This document shows, one piece after another, positions 8,419 through 18,220 of a stretch of DNA of 64,000 nt. This stretch comes from Deltaproteobacteria bacterium (GTDB lineage Bacteria > Desulfobacterota > Desulfobacteria > Desulfobacterales > Desulfatirhabdiaceae): the NCBI GenBank assembly GCA_016219185.1, contig JACRBZ010000023.1:62001-126000 (forward strand). The letters are read 5' to 3'. Each line of letters starts with the position of its first letter. Position 1 is the first letter of the stretch. Below the pieces are notes generated by a model that saw nothing but the letters and a program-made list of their open reading frames with translations, did not search any database and was not told where the DNA came from. The translations under genes and the position numbers were made by a program.

Positions 8419-8586
8419 CGTTCAGGTGCTCTGAAAAGAGCTGAAAAGGGAACCCCGTGAGAATCGGGGACGGGCCCGCCGCTGTAACCGGGGACGACCG
8501 CAGCCTTAAAGCCACTGATTGCATGCCATGGATCGGGAAGGCGCTGTGAATCGAATGATCCGGAAGCCAGAAGACCTGCCTGAACA
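8419..8586 (+). promoter_or_regulatory. Cobalamin riboswitch 3, upstream of the CobN/TonB-receptor operon
   Basis: The same aptamer core as riboswitches 1 and 2, with P1 formed by GTTCAGG near 8420-8426 and CCTGAAC at 8579-8585. The high identity suggests local duplication. It is followed by a terminator at 8645-8685 and controls the DUF2162-ExbB-DUF2149-receptor-chelatase operon. Confidence 0.93.
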
Positions 8587-8644
8587 TTGCGCCAAAGGCT
8601 TTCGGACAGAGCCCGGCGCATGCATTCCGACGGATATGAAGGGA

Positions 8645-8685
8645 AATCCCCGGATCGAGTTGTTTTCGGTCCGGGGATTTTTTTT
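8645..8685 (+). terminator. Rho-independent terminator of riboswitch 3
   Basis: AATCCCCGGA pairs perfectly with TCCGGGGATT over a 15-base loop and is followed by eight T residues. It is 35 bp before the GTG of the next gene. Confidence 0.88.
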
Positions 8686-8720
8686 GTTTTGATGCATACC
8701 AAAATGAAAGGAGGACTGAC

Positions 8721-9488
8721 GTGGAGTTGAAAAGTCTGTTTCTGGGTATTCTGTTTTCTGTCGGTATCTTTGGTATCAAGGCAGGGGCTGGACTGCATTA
8801 CCGGATGAGCCGGGAAAATCGGTTCGGCGTGCGTTGGGGAGCCTGCCTGGGGTTTGCCGGCCTGTATGGCGTCTTGTTTGCCGGCATTGCCGCAGGGCTG
8901 CGTCATATAAACATTCAGGCCGATTTCGAAAATATCCAGCGGTTCCTTAAAGGTGGGATGCTGATTCATTTCGCGCTGGCCTGCCTGATGCTGGCATGGG
9001 GCGTTGCCCTTCTGAAATCCCGTGGAATAGTCCAGCACAGGAGTCTTGACTGGCTGGCATGGGTCTTGCCCTGCCCCGTGTGCATGACCGTGATCGGGAT
9101 TTTCGTGGCCTTTATCCTGGCGGTTTTCCCTGATGCTGCAGCAGGGTCGGTGCTGATGTTTTATCTGGCGTTTCTGACCCTCAGTTTTTTGACGGCGGCT
9201 TCCATGGGCAAATTAGAAAAAAGGCTCAGCCGATCGCCGGAAGCGCTGCTGGGGTCCGCCATGACGATCATTGCAACCTATTTTTTGTTGTCCATACTGA
9301 TCATGCCCCAGTTTTCCGGCCTGGATGAGGTGTATCGGCTTGCCGCACATTCCAGCGAGGGCACTGAAACAGCCGAAAGAACGGCATGGCCCACAATCGG
9401 GGCAAGCGCGGCACTCTTTGGCGCCGGATATCTGAACATGCGCAGACGCATACAAACCGCCACGCTTTCCCGGCACGGCGATGAATAA
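8721..9488 (+). CDS. DUF2162 multi-pass membrane protein, putative transporter
   Basis: A 255-residue protein with about six to seven hydrophobic segments, resembling the DUF2162 family found beside CobN-like chelatases in sulfate reducers and methanogens. The sequence WVLPCPVCMTVIG in the middle could bind metal or form a disulfide. It starts with GTG at 8721 behind a near-perfect AAAGGAGGA. It is first in the operon controlled by riboswitch 3, so a role in cobalt or corrinoid movement across the inner membrane is inferred. Its biochemical function is not known to me. Confidence 0.75.
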   Translation: MELKSLFLGILFSVGIFGIKAGAGLHYRMSRENRFGVRWGACLGFAGLYGVLFAGIAAGLRHINIQADFENIQRFLKGGMLIHFALACLMLAWGVALLKSRGIVQHRSLDWLAWVLPCPVCMTVIGIFVAFILAVFPDAAAGSVLMFYLAFLTLSFLTAASMGKLEKRLSRSPEALLGSAMTIIATYFLLSILIMPQFSGLDEVYRLAAHSSEGTETAERTAWPTIGASAALFGAGYLNMRRRIQTATLSRHGDE

Positions 9489-9513
9489 AAGTGTTTTAAA
9501 TAAGGAGAATTTC

Positions 9514-10128
9514 ATGATCGACATCGGTTCATTTTTCAGCACCATCATCTACTTGATTTCCTCATCCCTTCTGTATCCGGCCCAGGCGCTGCTGGTGGTC
9601 GGATTTTTATGCGCGGTTTTGTATGCCGGGGCCTTTTGCGCTGAATGGCTGGAAAGACACCGGCTGAAGCCCTGTCCGGCCGAAGCGCTTCCGGAGGCGA
9701 TTGCCAACGGAAATGACGCCGGCCTACTGCCCCATCGCGTCAAGAACTACGTTGCTCGGCTTCGCCGCCTTCTTGAAGGGCAAAAGCCCACCGACACCCA
9801 GATCGAAAACCTGGTTCAGGACGCAACACTCTCCTGGTGGAAGTCCATGGACCGGCTGCGCATCATGGTGCGCCTGGGCCCGTCCCTGGGTCTGATGGGG
9901 ACGCTGATTCCCATGGGCACGGGCCTGGCATCCCTGGGCACGGGGGATATGACCCGGTTGTCTTCCGATCTGGTGGTTGCCTTTACAAACACCGCGGTCG
10001 GACTTGCCGTCGGCATGACGGCGTATTGTCTTTACACCATCAAGCGCCGCTGGATCGAGGAAGACATCAAAAACATGGAACTGGCAACCGAACTGCTGAC
10101 CAACCCACGGGAGAGTGATCAGCCATGA
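9514..10128 (+). CDS. MotA/TolQ/ExbB-type proton channel protein
   Basis: A 204-residue ExbB/TolQ-like protein. It has an N-terminal membrane segment (about 10-40), a cytoplasmic stretch and two C-terminal membrane segments with the family signature around LGPSLGLMGTLIPMG and the helix TRLSSDLVVAFTNTAVGLAVG. The frame is open from 9481, but the ATG at 9514 has AAGGAG about 7 bp upstream. It overlaps the DUF2149 gene by 4 bp, and the two presumably form an ExbB/ExbD-like motor that powers TonB-dependent import or the CobN system. Confidence 0.85.
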   Translation: MIDIGSFFSTIIYLISSSLLYPAQALLVVGFLCAVLYAGAFCAEWLERHRLKPCPAEALPEAIANGNDAGLLPHRVKNYVARLRRLLEGQKPTDTQIENLVQDATLSWWKSMDRLRIMVRLGPSLGLMGTLIPMGTGLASLGTGDMTRLSSDLVVAFTNTAVGLAVGMTAYCLYTIKRRWIEEDIKNMELATELLTNPRESDQP

Positions 10129-10481
10129 AATATTTCATCAAAAGACGAAATTTGAATACAAAAAAGCCTTATGGAGAGCAGTCATTCAGCGATGAGGACC
10201 CGATGAGCGGAGTCGCCAACCTGTTTGACGTAAGCCTGGTCTTTATTGTCGGGCTGATTCTGACCTTGTTTTCCGCTTACCGCATTCAGGATATGTTCAG
10301 TAAAGACAGTCAGTTCACCATCATGAAACAGGCTGCGGACGGCCAACTGGAAATCATTACCAAAGAGGCTAAAAAAATGAGCTCTGTCAAGGTCACCCGG
10401 CAATCCGCCAAAGGCCGGGGAACCCGCCTGGGAACAGCTTATCGGCTCGCGGACGGCTCCATGGTGTATGTGCCTGAATAA
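10125..10481 (+). CDS. DUF2149 protein, ExbD-like partner
   Basis: A 118-residue DUF2149-type protein. One membrane segment (about 33-50, LFDVSLVFIVGLILTLFS) is followed by a small extracytoplasmic domain ending GTAYRLADGSMVYVPE. The topology is that of ExbD/TolR, and the Asp in FDVSLVF sits where the ExbD proton-carrying Asp lies. It overlaps the ExbB-like gene (ATGA). The family is typically linked with CobN-like chelatases, so a dedicated energy-transducing complex is inferred. Confidence 0.78.
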   Translation: MKYFIKRRNLNTKKPYGEQSFSDEDPMSGVANLFDVSLVFIVGLILTLFSAYRIQDMFSKDSQFTIMKQAADGQLEIITKEAKKMSSVKVTRQSAKGRGTRLGTAYRLADGSMVYVPE

Positions 10482-10513
10482 CAGTTTTATAAAACCGAGA
10501 AAGGAGCAAGCAG

Positions 10514-12409
10514 ATGATTGGCAATGCATGGATACGGAAGGCAATGCCGGGAATTTTCTTTTTGCTGGCGGCATATGCCTCGGCGGCTGCCGATGGCGAA
10601 GTGCCGACAACAGAACTTGAAACCATCACCGTCACCGCCGAGCGGTTTCCGGTTCAGGAAAAAGAGAGTCCGCGGTTTGTCACGGTGGTCACTTCGGAAG
10701 AATTAAAACAAACCGGTGCCGACAACCTGGTGGATGCGTTGCGGCGTACCGGTGGTTTTGCCTACAAGGCTTATGGTCCCCTGGGAACCAGCCATGGCGG
10801 GATGAGCAGCACCCTGTCCATTCGCGGGATCAAGGATGGGGAACTGGTTCTGATCAACGGGGTTCCCATTCAGGGAGCGGCCGGACATGCGTATGACCTG
10901 AACACCATTCCCGTGGATCAGATCGAGCGGGTCGAAATCCTGAAAGGAGCGGCATCCACCCTATACGGCGCGGACGCCATGTCCGGAGTGATCAATATCA
11001 TCACAAAAAAACCCGGAGAGGAATTTTCCGCAAAAGGGTCCGTCGAATTTGGAAGCGACTCCTATCACAACCACAGCGTGTCCGCATCCTGTCCCGGTGT
11101 GAACATCGGATTTAACTATCAGCACCTGGGGGCTCAGACTGAAATATCCCGCAGTTATACCAGTAAATATCGATACGATATGGATGCAACCGACAGTTAT
11201 GCCGTCAATCTGAACGCAGATCCTTTCGAAAAACTTCATTTTGATTATCTCGGATCCTTTAACCAGACTGGTTTTCAGAAGGTGTACGACGCAAAAAAAC
11301 CATTCGAGGGAACCGATCAGGACCAAATCAAGCATTTTGCCGATCTTCGCTTTGAAACCAGCGACCTGAGAGCCAAGATGTTTGGCAATTACGATATCAT
11401 GCGGCGTTCGGTATACACGTCCAAGGATCCGGACGATAACAACCGGAATTACAATGGGGGTCTGGAAGGCGATTTCCGTTTCGATCTTTCAGACTGGCGG
11501 TTTACCACCGGAGCCAGCGCCATCTATCGGGGCGCGGACTATTCCAACCAGTACGGCGAACATCACCGAAACGATTATGCCGTTTTTCTGGAAATGAAAA
11601 AGACGCTTTTTGAGCGCCTTAACGCTACAGTAGGGGTCAGGGAGCAATACATCGACGGTGAATCCGGAACAGCGGACTATGACCGGTTTCTTCCCAGTTT
11701 TGGTTTGAGCTACAAAGCCACGGAACATGTCAATTTGTTCGCCAATGCCGGGAAAGCCTTCCGTGCCCCAACCTTCAACAATCTGTATTATAAAAGTTCA
11801 TTTATGGTGGGAAATCCCGATTTAAAACCCGAAGAGGGCTGGACCTATGAAACCGGCGTCAAGTACGACATGGATATGCTTCGCCTGCGTCTGGCCGCAT
11901 TTTATATGGCCTATCAGGACAAGATCGAAATCGACAGGTCCAAGGGGTATCCGCAGACCTATTTCAATGCCGGGAATTATCAATCCAAAGGTATGGAATG
12001 GGAATTGGGGATTACCCCTTTTCTTCATCAAACCGGATGGCCCAGAAGCATTTTTCTCTATACGGCCGGATACTGGGCCGATCCAACGGCTGAGGATACC
12101 AGTGGAAATGAATATCAATCCGGTCCCAAGTTTCAGAACAGCGTCGGGATTTCTTATGTTACCGACCCGCTTGTGCTGGATCTGAACTGCCAGATACTCA
12201 CGGCCAGAGAGCGGAATCTGGACAGTTACGCCGCACTCAATCTCTCCGGCAAGATCAAGGCATGGAAAGGGTATGTCACCTTTGGCGTGGACAATATCTT
12301 TGATGTGGACGTTCAAATTACCGGCGATCTCAGTGAAACCGCATCCAACCGCTATGTTTATTGGGATTTGGGACGTGTGTTCAAGGTGGGTTATGAAATC
12401 AGTTTCTAA
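10514..12409 (+). CDS. TonB-dependent outer-membrane receptor, cobalamin/corrinoid or cobalt-complex type
   Basis: A 631-residue receptor: signal peptide (about 1-25), TonB-box-like ETITVTAER, plug domain (about 45-165, with LRRTGGF, LSIRGIKDGELVLINGVP and STLYGADAMSGVINIITK) and a beta barrel ending in the terminal strand GRVFKVGYEISF. Length and features fit BtuB/FepA-like receptors. Riboswitch 3 points to a corrinoid or cobalt chelate as ligand. The ATG at 10514 follows AAAGGAG. The last 17 bp overlap the next gene. Confidence 0.92.
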   Translation: MIGNAWIRKAMPGIFFLLAAYASAAADGEVPTTELETITVTAERFPVQEKESPRFVTVVTSEELKQTGADNLVDALRRTGGFAYKAYGPLGTSHGGMSSTLSIRGIKDGELVLINGVPIQGAAGHAYDLNTIPVDQIERVEILKGAASTLYGADAMSGVINIITKKPGEEFSAKGSVEFGSDSYHNHSVSASCPGVNIGFNYQHLGAQTEISRSYTSKYRYDMDATDSYAVNLNADPFEKLHFDYLGSFNQTGFQKVYDAKKPFEGTDQDQIKHFADLRFETSDLRAKMFGNYDIMRRSVYTSKDPDDNNRNYNGGLEGDFRFDLSDWRFTTGASAIYRGADYSNQYGEHHRNDYAVFLEMKKTLFERLNATVGVREQYIDGESGTADYDRFLPSFGLSYKATEHVNLFANAGKAFRAPTFNNLYYKSSFMVGNPDLKPEEGWTYETGVKYDMDMLRLRLAAFYMAYQDKIEIDRSKGYPQTYFNAGNYQSKGMEWELGITPFLHQTGWPRSIFLYTAGYWADPTAEDTSGNEYQSGPKFQNSVGISYVTDPLVLDLNCQILTARERNLDSYAALNLSGKIKAWKGYVTFGVDNIFDVDVQITGDLSETASNRYVYWDLGRVFKVGYEISF

Positions 12410-15400
12410 TGCTTGCAGGCTTTGCCTGCCCTTTACGGGAGTTGTCGTTTTGACGCTGCTCATGACGGCGACCAGTGCTTTGGCCGGCCCCAGGCGGCTC
12501 GGCTTTTTTGTAAATGATGTGGACGCTTACGCCTGTGCGCGGGCATTGGATACAGCCTCAGACCTGAAAGACATCGAGATTCGGGTATTCACGGATGGCG
12601 CCATGAATACCCCGGCCACGACCGAGTTTCTTCGAACCATGGACGTGGCCGTGGTGGATATCATGCCGCCCCGGCCGGCGGAGTGGCTTCTGGAAAACCG
12701 ATCCGTTCTGAAACCGGGGGTCAGAATCTATGCGGTCCGAAGTTCGAGTCACAATCAGGACTTTCTGAACGCCGGTTTTATCATGGATGAAACGGTTCGA
12801 ACCTATTTTGCTTTTACTTCCGCCGACAATCTGGCCAACCTGATCCGCTTTCTATCGCATCGGGACTTGGGACTTCAGACGGATGCACCCCCGCCCATCG
12901 TTCCTCCGGAGAACGCTCTGTATCATCCGGACGCACCAAAGCTCTTTTCCGATCTGAATGACTATGTGAGATGGTACCGGGAATCCGGCCATTTTCAGGA
13001 CAAAGGGCTCTGGAACCTGTCCATCGTTTTTCCGACCTTTACCCTGGACGGCAAAAAGGCTCCGCTGGATGCCCTGATTCAGGCTTACGAGCGCCAGGGA
13101 ATCAATACCGTGACCTGGGTTCGGGAGATGAAAGACCGGGATAATAATCTGGCCCGACTCCTTACCACGGAACCCCTGGCCAGCGGACTGGGTTCCATCA
13201 CCGGCTTTGATTTCAAATTTTCTTCCACCCTCACCGGCGGTTTGGCAAAGGTTCTGGAAAAAGCCAACGTGCCGATTTTCAATGCCCAATATCTTTTTTT
13301 CAGCACCAGGGAGGACTGGCTGGCATCGCCTCAGGGGGTGTCACCGGCGGAAATTCCGCTCCAGTTTTCCACGCCGGAGATATCGGGATTGGTGGAGCCC
13401 ACGGTGCTTGGTGTCAAGGAGCGGGTCCTGGCGGAACGAAGGGATATCGAGGCCTACATGTATGTGTCGGTACCGGCCCATGTGGAAATTCTGGCCCGGC
13501 GGGCGGCCAGATGGCATAGCTTGCGGCAAAAATCCAACGCGGACAAAAAGATTGCCCTGGTTTACTACAACCACGGGGCCGGCAAACAGAACATCGGGGC
13601 CTCTTATCTGAACGTGTTCCGGAGTATCGATACCATCATCCGGAACCTGAAACAGGCAGGCTACAGCATCCAGGGAGAACTGACCGATGAAAAAGTCAAG
13701 GATCTGTTGCAGAAATCCGGCCGCAATATCGGGTCCTGGGCTCCGAATGAACTGGACCGGTTGCTTGCGGAAGGCAATGCGGCTTTTGTAAACATGGCCG
13801 ATTATCGCCGCTGGCTGGCACAAACGCCCTCCGAGTTCCGGGAAGCCATCGAAAAAGACTGGGGAAAACCCGAGGATAATAAAATCATGATGAAGGATGG
13901 GCGCTTTGTGATTCCCTGTGTCCGCCTGGGCAACCTGACCCTGGTGCCCCAACCGGTCCGGGGGTGGAGCGATGATCCGGATAAACTGGCCCACAGCACC
14001 GTGCTTCAGCCCCATCACCAGTATGCGGCATTTTATTTCTGGCTTCAGAATGAAATCCGGCCGGACGCCATGATCAGTCTGGGCACCCACGGCACGCATG
14101 AGTGGCTTCCCGGAAAGCAGGCCGGCCTCACCTGGAAATGTCCGCCGGAGGTTCTGATCGGAGACATCCCGAACCTCTACCCCTATATCGTCGATGACGT
14201 GGGAGAAGGGATACAGGCCAAGCGCCGGGGAAGAGGAGTTGTCATCGACCATGCGGTTCCGCCTCTAAAAGCGGGCGGGGTGTATGCGGAATATTCCCAA
14301 CTGGCGGCGCTGATCAGCGAATTTGATTCTTCGTCCTCGGATCAAATCCGGTCTGCCCGGCTGGAGCGGATCCGGGCCATGGTGGCCAAACTGGGCCTGG
14401 ATAAAGATCTGGAGTTGTCTGTGGTGAATGAGAGCGACCTGGAAAAAATCGATCATTATCTGTTGACCCTGAAAACGGAAATGATTCCCTATGGCCTGCA
14501 CACGTTCGGGGTATCCCCATCGGGCGAAGCTCTGGCTGAAACCGCGACGGCCATGGCTGAAAAAGGGGGCCAATCCGCTCAGTTTTATCAAGAGCAACTC
14601 CTGGCCTGCGGACCATCGGAGATGTCGAGCCTGATACGGGGCCTTTCCGGTGGCTATATACCGTCAGGGCCGGGAAATGACCCCATCCGCAATCCGGAAA
14701 GTCTTCCCACGGGCAAGAATTTTTACGGATTCGATCCCGAGAAAACGCCGTCCAGGGAAGCCTGGGAAAACGGGAAAAAAGCGGCTCAAGAGCTGATCGA
14801 CGCATACCGGAAAAAACATGAGGGAAAATGCCCCGAGCAGGTGGGTGTGATCCTGTGGTCGGTGGAAACCATTCGGGACGAGGGAATCAACGTTGCCACG
14901 GCGTTGTATCTGATGGGCATGACGCCGGTCTGGGACCACCGGGACAAGGTCAGGGACGTTGCGCCCATTCCCGGACCCGAGCTGAACCGGCCCCGCATCG
15001 ATGTCCTGCTTCAGATGTCGGGTCTGTTCAGGGATTCTTTTCCTAACGTGGCCCTGCTGCTGGATCGGGCTGTCAAACAGGCGGCAACCCTGACCGATCT
15101 GGAGAATTTTCTTAGCAAGCATTCAAAAGCCCTGGAAGCCTCCCTGATCAAGGAGGGGCATTCGCCGGAAGCAGCCAAAAAACTCTCTCTGATCCGGCTT
15201 TTCAGCGCACCGCCCGGCGCTTACGGCACCAAAGTGAAGAATCTGACAGGAGCAAGCGGGATGTGGGAAAAGGATGATGGGGTTGCCGAGCAGGGTTTTA
15301 TTCAGATGCAGTCCAGTGGATATTCATCTGACATGTGGGGGGAAAAACTCACCCCGGTGTATCGCCAGCATCTCAAAAAAGTGGACGCCACAGTCCACAC

Positions 15401-17630
15401 CATTTCCTCGAACCTGTACGGCACCATGGATAATGACGATATGTTCCAGTACCTGGGCGGTATTTCCATGGCGGTGAGAAAGGAATCGGGAAAGGATCCG
15501 GACGTATTTATCTCCATGCAGCGAACCCGGGGGCAAGGCCATGTCGAGTCTCTTGCCACGACTCTGGGGCAGGAACTGCGTTCCCGCTATCTCAACCCGA
15601 CCTGGATCGAGGGGATGAAAAAAGAATCGTACGCCGGCGCCAGAGAGATGGCCGAGTTTATGGAAAACATGTGGGGATGGCAGGTGACGACTCCCGGAAC
15701 CGTGGATGCCGCCAAATGGGAGAATGCCTTCGAGGTGTATGTGGAAGATAAATATGGACTGGATATCAAGGAATTTATGAACCGTGAAAATCCATGGGCA
15801 CATCAATCCATGACGGCCCGTATGCTGGAGGCCGTCCGCAAAAACTATTGGCATGCCGATGAAAAGATCACCCGGAAGCTGGCCGCCGAATATGCGCAAA
15901 ATGTGGTGGAAAAAGGCGTGGCCTGCTCCGATCACATCTGCAACAACCCCGTGCTCAATCAGATGGTGGAAGGGATCATCTCGGTTCCGGGGGTGCTGTC
16001 TCCTGAAATCGTCGAAAAGTTCACGCATGCCGTTGAGCAGGCAGCCGGGCGCAGTCTGGATCAGCAGGTACAAGATCGCCTTCAGTTGCTGCAAGCCCTG
16101 AAAGAGAGCCCTGTGAAACCGGATGCTTCTCTTCAGCCGGACAATGCCGACCCGGAGTCACCACTGCCTGATAAAGCCAATCCTGAGGCATTGCTGCCGG
16201 ACAAAACCGCGGACAGTGCCAAAGACATACCGATCACGGTGGAAGGGTATCGAATGGAAAAAAACTCGGACGATACGCTTACCCGCGTCAATACTTCCGG
16301 GGTCCAGTGGTTTGCCGCCGTGTTTATCCTGCTGCTGATCGGTCTTTTTGTGATCGGCGCGCAAACCTACCCGCCGGCTTACGGACAGCGGGCAAGAGTC
16401 AGAAATCGATGGCTGATCCGGGCCGTTATCCTGACAAGCTGTTTGCTGACCGCGGGTGTGGCACAGGCCCGGCACGGGGAGCAAACGCCCGCCACGCTGG
16501 AATCCATCACCGTCACGGCCGAAAGAATCTCCGAATACGTAAAAAACCATCCGCAGGAAGTGACGATTCTGGAACAAAAGGAAATCCGGGAACGCAACAT
16601 CCTGGGGGTGGAAGAGGCGCTTGGCATGATGCCCGGCGTGGATGTGCGCCGCTCATCCGGCATCGGCGCGCGGATCTCCATCCGGGGTTCCGGCAAATCC
16701 GGCGGGGTGCTGGTTCTTTTAAACGGCAGGCCCCTGAACACCAGCCAGTATGGGAATGTGGATTTAAGCACCCTGCCCATCGATACCGTCAAATCCATCA
16801 CGGTGTTCAGGCCACCGGTTCCGGTCTGGCTCGGCGCCGGTGCCAGCGAGGGCGCTATCAGTATCGTTACCCATGATTTTGCCCCGTCGCAGAAAAAACC
16901 AGACCCTCCCCCGACCCGCCTGAGATTCGGGGCCGGTTCTTATGGACTTGCCGAAGCCAGTGCCAGCAGTCGTTTCAAATTGGAAAACGGAAATACCATG
17001 CTCACGGCATCGGGTAGCCACCGCGATGGCAAACGCGCCAACTCGGATAAAGACAGCGGGATGTTCAGTCTGCATTGGGACAGAGAAATTCTGGATGAAG
17101 CCCGGCTGGAGACGGATAGCCGTTTCTATACCGCGGAATACGGGGCTCCGGGCCCCACGGACAATCCCACGCCCGATGCCCGGCAAAAATATCAGAAAGG
17201 GTCCCTTGACACGCGTGTCAAGGGAATCATCGGAGAGAGTGGCGACTATGCCGTAAACGTTTATGGTGATATCATCGGCCTGAATGACAAATCCCAGTCC
17301 GGCGCAACATCCATCCAAGATTACCTCAAGCTGGGAATCAAGCCCCAAACCCATTTTTCTAGCGATACGGACACATGGGGTTTTCGCCTGGGCAGCATTC
17401 TGGAGCAGGAAAATATTGACGAGACGCTATCCGGTCGCCATCACCGCGTCAGCTCCGGTCTCAGCACCCAATATGATCACCGCTGGGACCCCGTAACCGC
17501 TTCACTGCTGAAAATGGCCGCCGAATGGTATCTTCAGATCGATAACCTGTGGAATACCGGCTTTGAGATCCATCATGGGTATCCGGATGACGGCATTCGG
17601 TTTTCCACCGGCATCAACCTGATGTTTTGA
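12393..17630 (+). CDS. CobN-like membrane chelatase fused to a shortened TonB-dependent receptor
   Basis: A single 1745-residue frame starting at ATG 12393 inside the end of the previous gene. Residues 1-31 are a signal peptide (ending ATSALAG); about 130-1250 are a CobN/BchH-type chelatase large subunit with the family block LGTHGTHEWLPGKQAGL; about 1255-1300 are a Pro/Asp-rich linker with repeats of PD(N/K); 1304-1327 are a membrane anchor typical of these secreted CobN homologues. At about 1337-1359 follows what looks like a second signal peptide (ending AGVAQA), then a TonB-box-like ITVTAER (about 1370), a plug domain and a C-terminal barrel of only about 250 residues that ends in a normal last strand (STGINLMF). 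No ATG, GTG or TTG with a ribosome site lies at the junction. It may be a true fusion, a lost stop codon or a sequencing error; the barrel seems internally deleted. Confidence 0.85.
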   Translation: MKSVSNACRLCLPFTGVVVLTLLMTATSALAGPRRLGFFVNDVDAYACARALDTASDLKDIEIRVFTDGAMNTPATTEFLRTMDVAVVDIMPPRPAEWLLENRSVLKPGVRIYAVRSSSHNQDFLNAGFIMDETVRTYFAFTSADNLANLIRFLSHRDLGLQTDAPPPIVPPENALYHPDAPKLFSDLNDYVRWYRESGHFQDKGLWNLSIVFPTFTLDGKKAPLDALIQAYERQGINTVTWVREMKDRDNNLARLLTTEPLASGLGSITGFDFKFSSTLTGGLAKVLEKANVPIFNAQYLFFSTREDWLASPQGVSPAEIPLQFSTPEISGLVEPTVLGVKERVLAERRDIEAYMYVSVPAHVEILARRAARWHSLRQKSNADKKIALVYYNHGAGKQNIGASYLNVFRSIDTIIRNLKQAGYSIQGELTDEKVKDLLQKSGRNIGSWAPNELDRLLAEGNAAFVNMADYRRWLAQTPSEFREAIEKDWGKPEDNKIMMKDGRFVIPCVRLGNLTLVPQPVRGWSDDPDKLAHSTVLQPHHQYAAFYFWLQNEIRPDAMISLGTHGTHEWLPGKQAGLTWKCPPEVLIGDIPNLYPYIVDDVGEGIQAKRRGRGVVIDHAVPPLKAGGVYAEYSQLAALISEFDSSSSDQIRSARLERIRAMVAKLGLDKDLELSVVNESDLEKIDHYLLTLKTEMIPYGLHTFGVSPSGEALAETATAMAEKGGQSAQFYQEQLLACGPSEMSSLIRGLSGGYIPSGPGNDPIRNPESLPTGKNFYGFDPEKTPSREAWENGKKAAQELIDAYRKKHEGKCPEQVGVILWSVETIRDEGINVATALYLMGMTPVWDHRDKVRDVAPIPGPELNRPRIDVLLQMSGLFRDSFPNVALLLDRAVKQAATLTDLENFLSKHSKALEASLIKEGHSPEAAKKLSLIRLFSAPPGAYGTKVKNLTGASGMWEKDDGVAEQGFIQMQSSGYSSDMWGEKLTPVYRQHLKKVDATVHTISSNLYGTMDNDDMFQYLGGISMAVRKESGKDPDVFISMQRTRGQGHVESLATTLGQELRSRYLNPTWIEGMKKESYAGAREMAEFMENMWGWQVTTPGTVDAAKWENAFEVYVEDKYGLDIKEFMNRENPWAHQSMTARMLEAVRKNYWHADEKITRKLAAEYAQNVVEKGVACSDHICNNPVLNQMVEGIISVPGVLSPEIVEKFTHAVEQAAGRSLDQQVQDRLQLLQALKESPVKPDASLQPDNADPESPLPDKANPEALLPDKTADSAKDIPITVEGYRMEKNSDDTLTRVNTSGVQWFAAVFILLLIGLFVIGAQTYPPAYGQRARVRNRWLIRAVILTSCLLTAGVAQARHGEQTPATLESITVTAERISEYVKNHPQEVTILEQKEIRERNILGVEEALGMMPGVDVRRSSGIGARISIRGSGKSGGVLVLLNGRPLNTSQYGNVDLSTLPIDTVKSITVFRPPVPVWLGAGASEGAISIVTHDFAPSQKKPDPPPTRLRFGAGSYGLAEASASSRFKLENGNTMLTASGSHRDGKRANSDKDSGMFSLHWDREILDEARLETDSRFYTAEYGAPGPTDNPTPDARQKYQKGSLDTRVKGIIGESGDYAVNVYGDIIGLNDKSQSGATSIQDYLKLGIKPQTHFSSDTDTWGFRLGSILEQENIDETLSGRHHRVSSGLSTQYDHRWDPVTASLLKMAAEWYLQIDNLWNTGFEIHHGYPDDGIRFSTGINLMF

Positions 17631-17759
17631 GGAAACAGGCTGAAGGCTTTTTCTGCCTAAACACATAATTACATGGTCTTCGGGTTTCTGCAGGAGTCAA
17701 ACTGAGCTTTTCACGAAAGACAAATCAACAATAAATCTGACAATGCAAAGGTGAATCGT

Positions 17760-17963
17760 ATGATGACAGAACGAGACAAAATATTTGATATTTCCAGCAT
17801 GGGAAAGCTTTTCCGGAAGTCTTTGGAAATGTTTGCGTATCGTCTGGAAGATGAAAACGGCAAGGAATTATGCCTGGATGCTCTGGAAATAGAGCAGAAA
17901 TTTTTCGTGGTTTTTCATAGCGGGACTGGCCTTACCCGAACATCGGGAGTGAGAATCGCCTGA
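17760..17963 (+). CDS. Hypothetical small protein
   Basis: A 67-residue frame with ATG at 17760 and AAAGGTG about 8 bp upstream; an in-frame GTG at 17751 overlaps that ribosome site. The sequence is rich in acidic and aromatic residues (MFAYRLEDENGKELCLDA) and has no membrane segment. I recognise no family. It may be a real small gene or the remnant of a larger one. Confidence 0.35.
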   Translation: MMTERDKIFDISSMGKLFRKSLEMFAYRLEDENGKELCLDALEIEQKFFVVFHSGTGLTRTSGVRIA

Positions 17964-18046
17964 TAAAGACGCAGTAGTCCCTTGGAGAAAACATTTACTG
18001 ACGTCAAGGACGATTTAAACGAAACGAGAAGAAAATGGAGGTGGAT

Positions 18047-18220
18047 ATGTATTTTTACTGGCGCGTGCAACAGGATTTGAGCTGTCTGGGAGAAATGATA
18101 ATATTTCATGATCCCTGTTTTATCCGGTCCCTGCGGGAATGGACGCGGAAAAACGCCACGGGAATAGCCCTGGCCGAGGATTTTTCACTTGCAGAGCTGG
18201 TCCGGCCGAGCATGAACTGA
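18047..18220 (+). CDS. Hypothetical small protein
   Basis: A 57-residue frame beginning MYFYWRVQQDLS, with GGAGGT 4 bp before the ATG. The sequence has a Cys pair and a short hydrophobic stretch but no known motif. The ribosome site is its main support. Confidence 0.35.
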   Translation: MYFYWRVQQDLSCLGEMIIFHDPCFIRSLREWTRKNATGIALAEDFSLAELVRPSMN

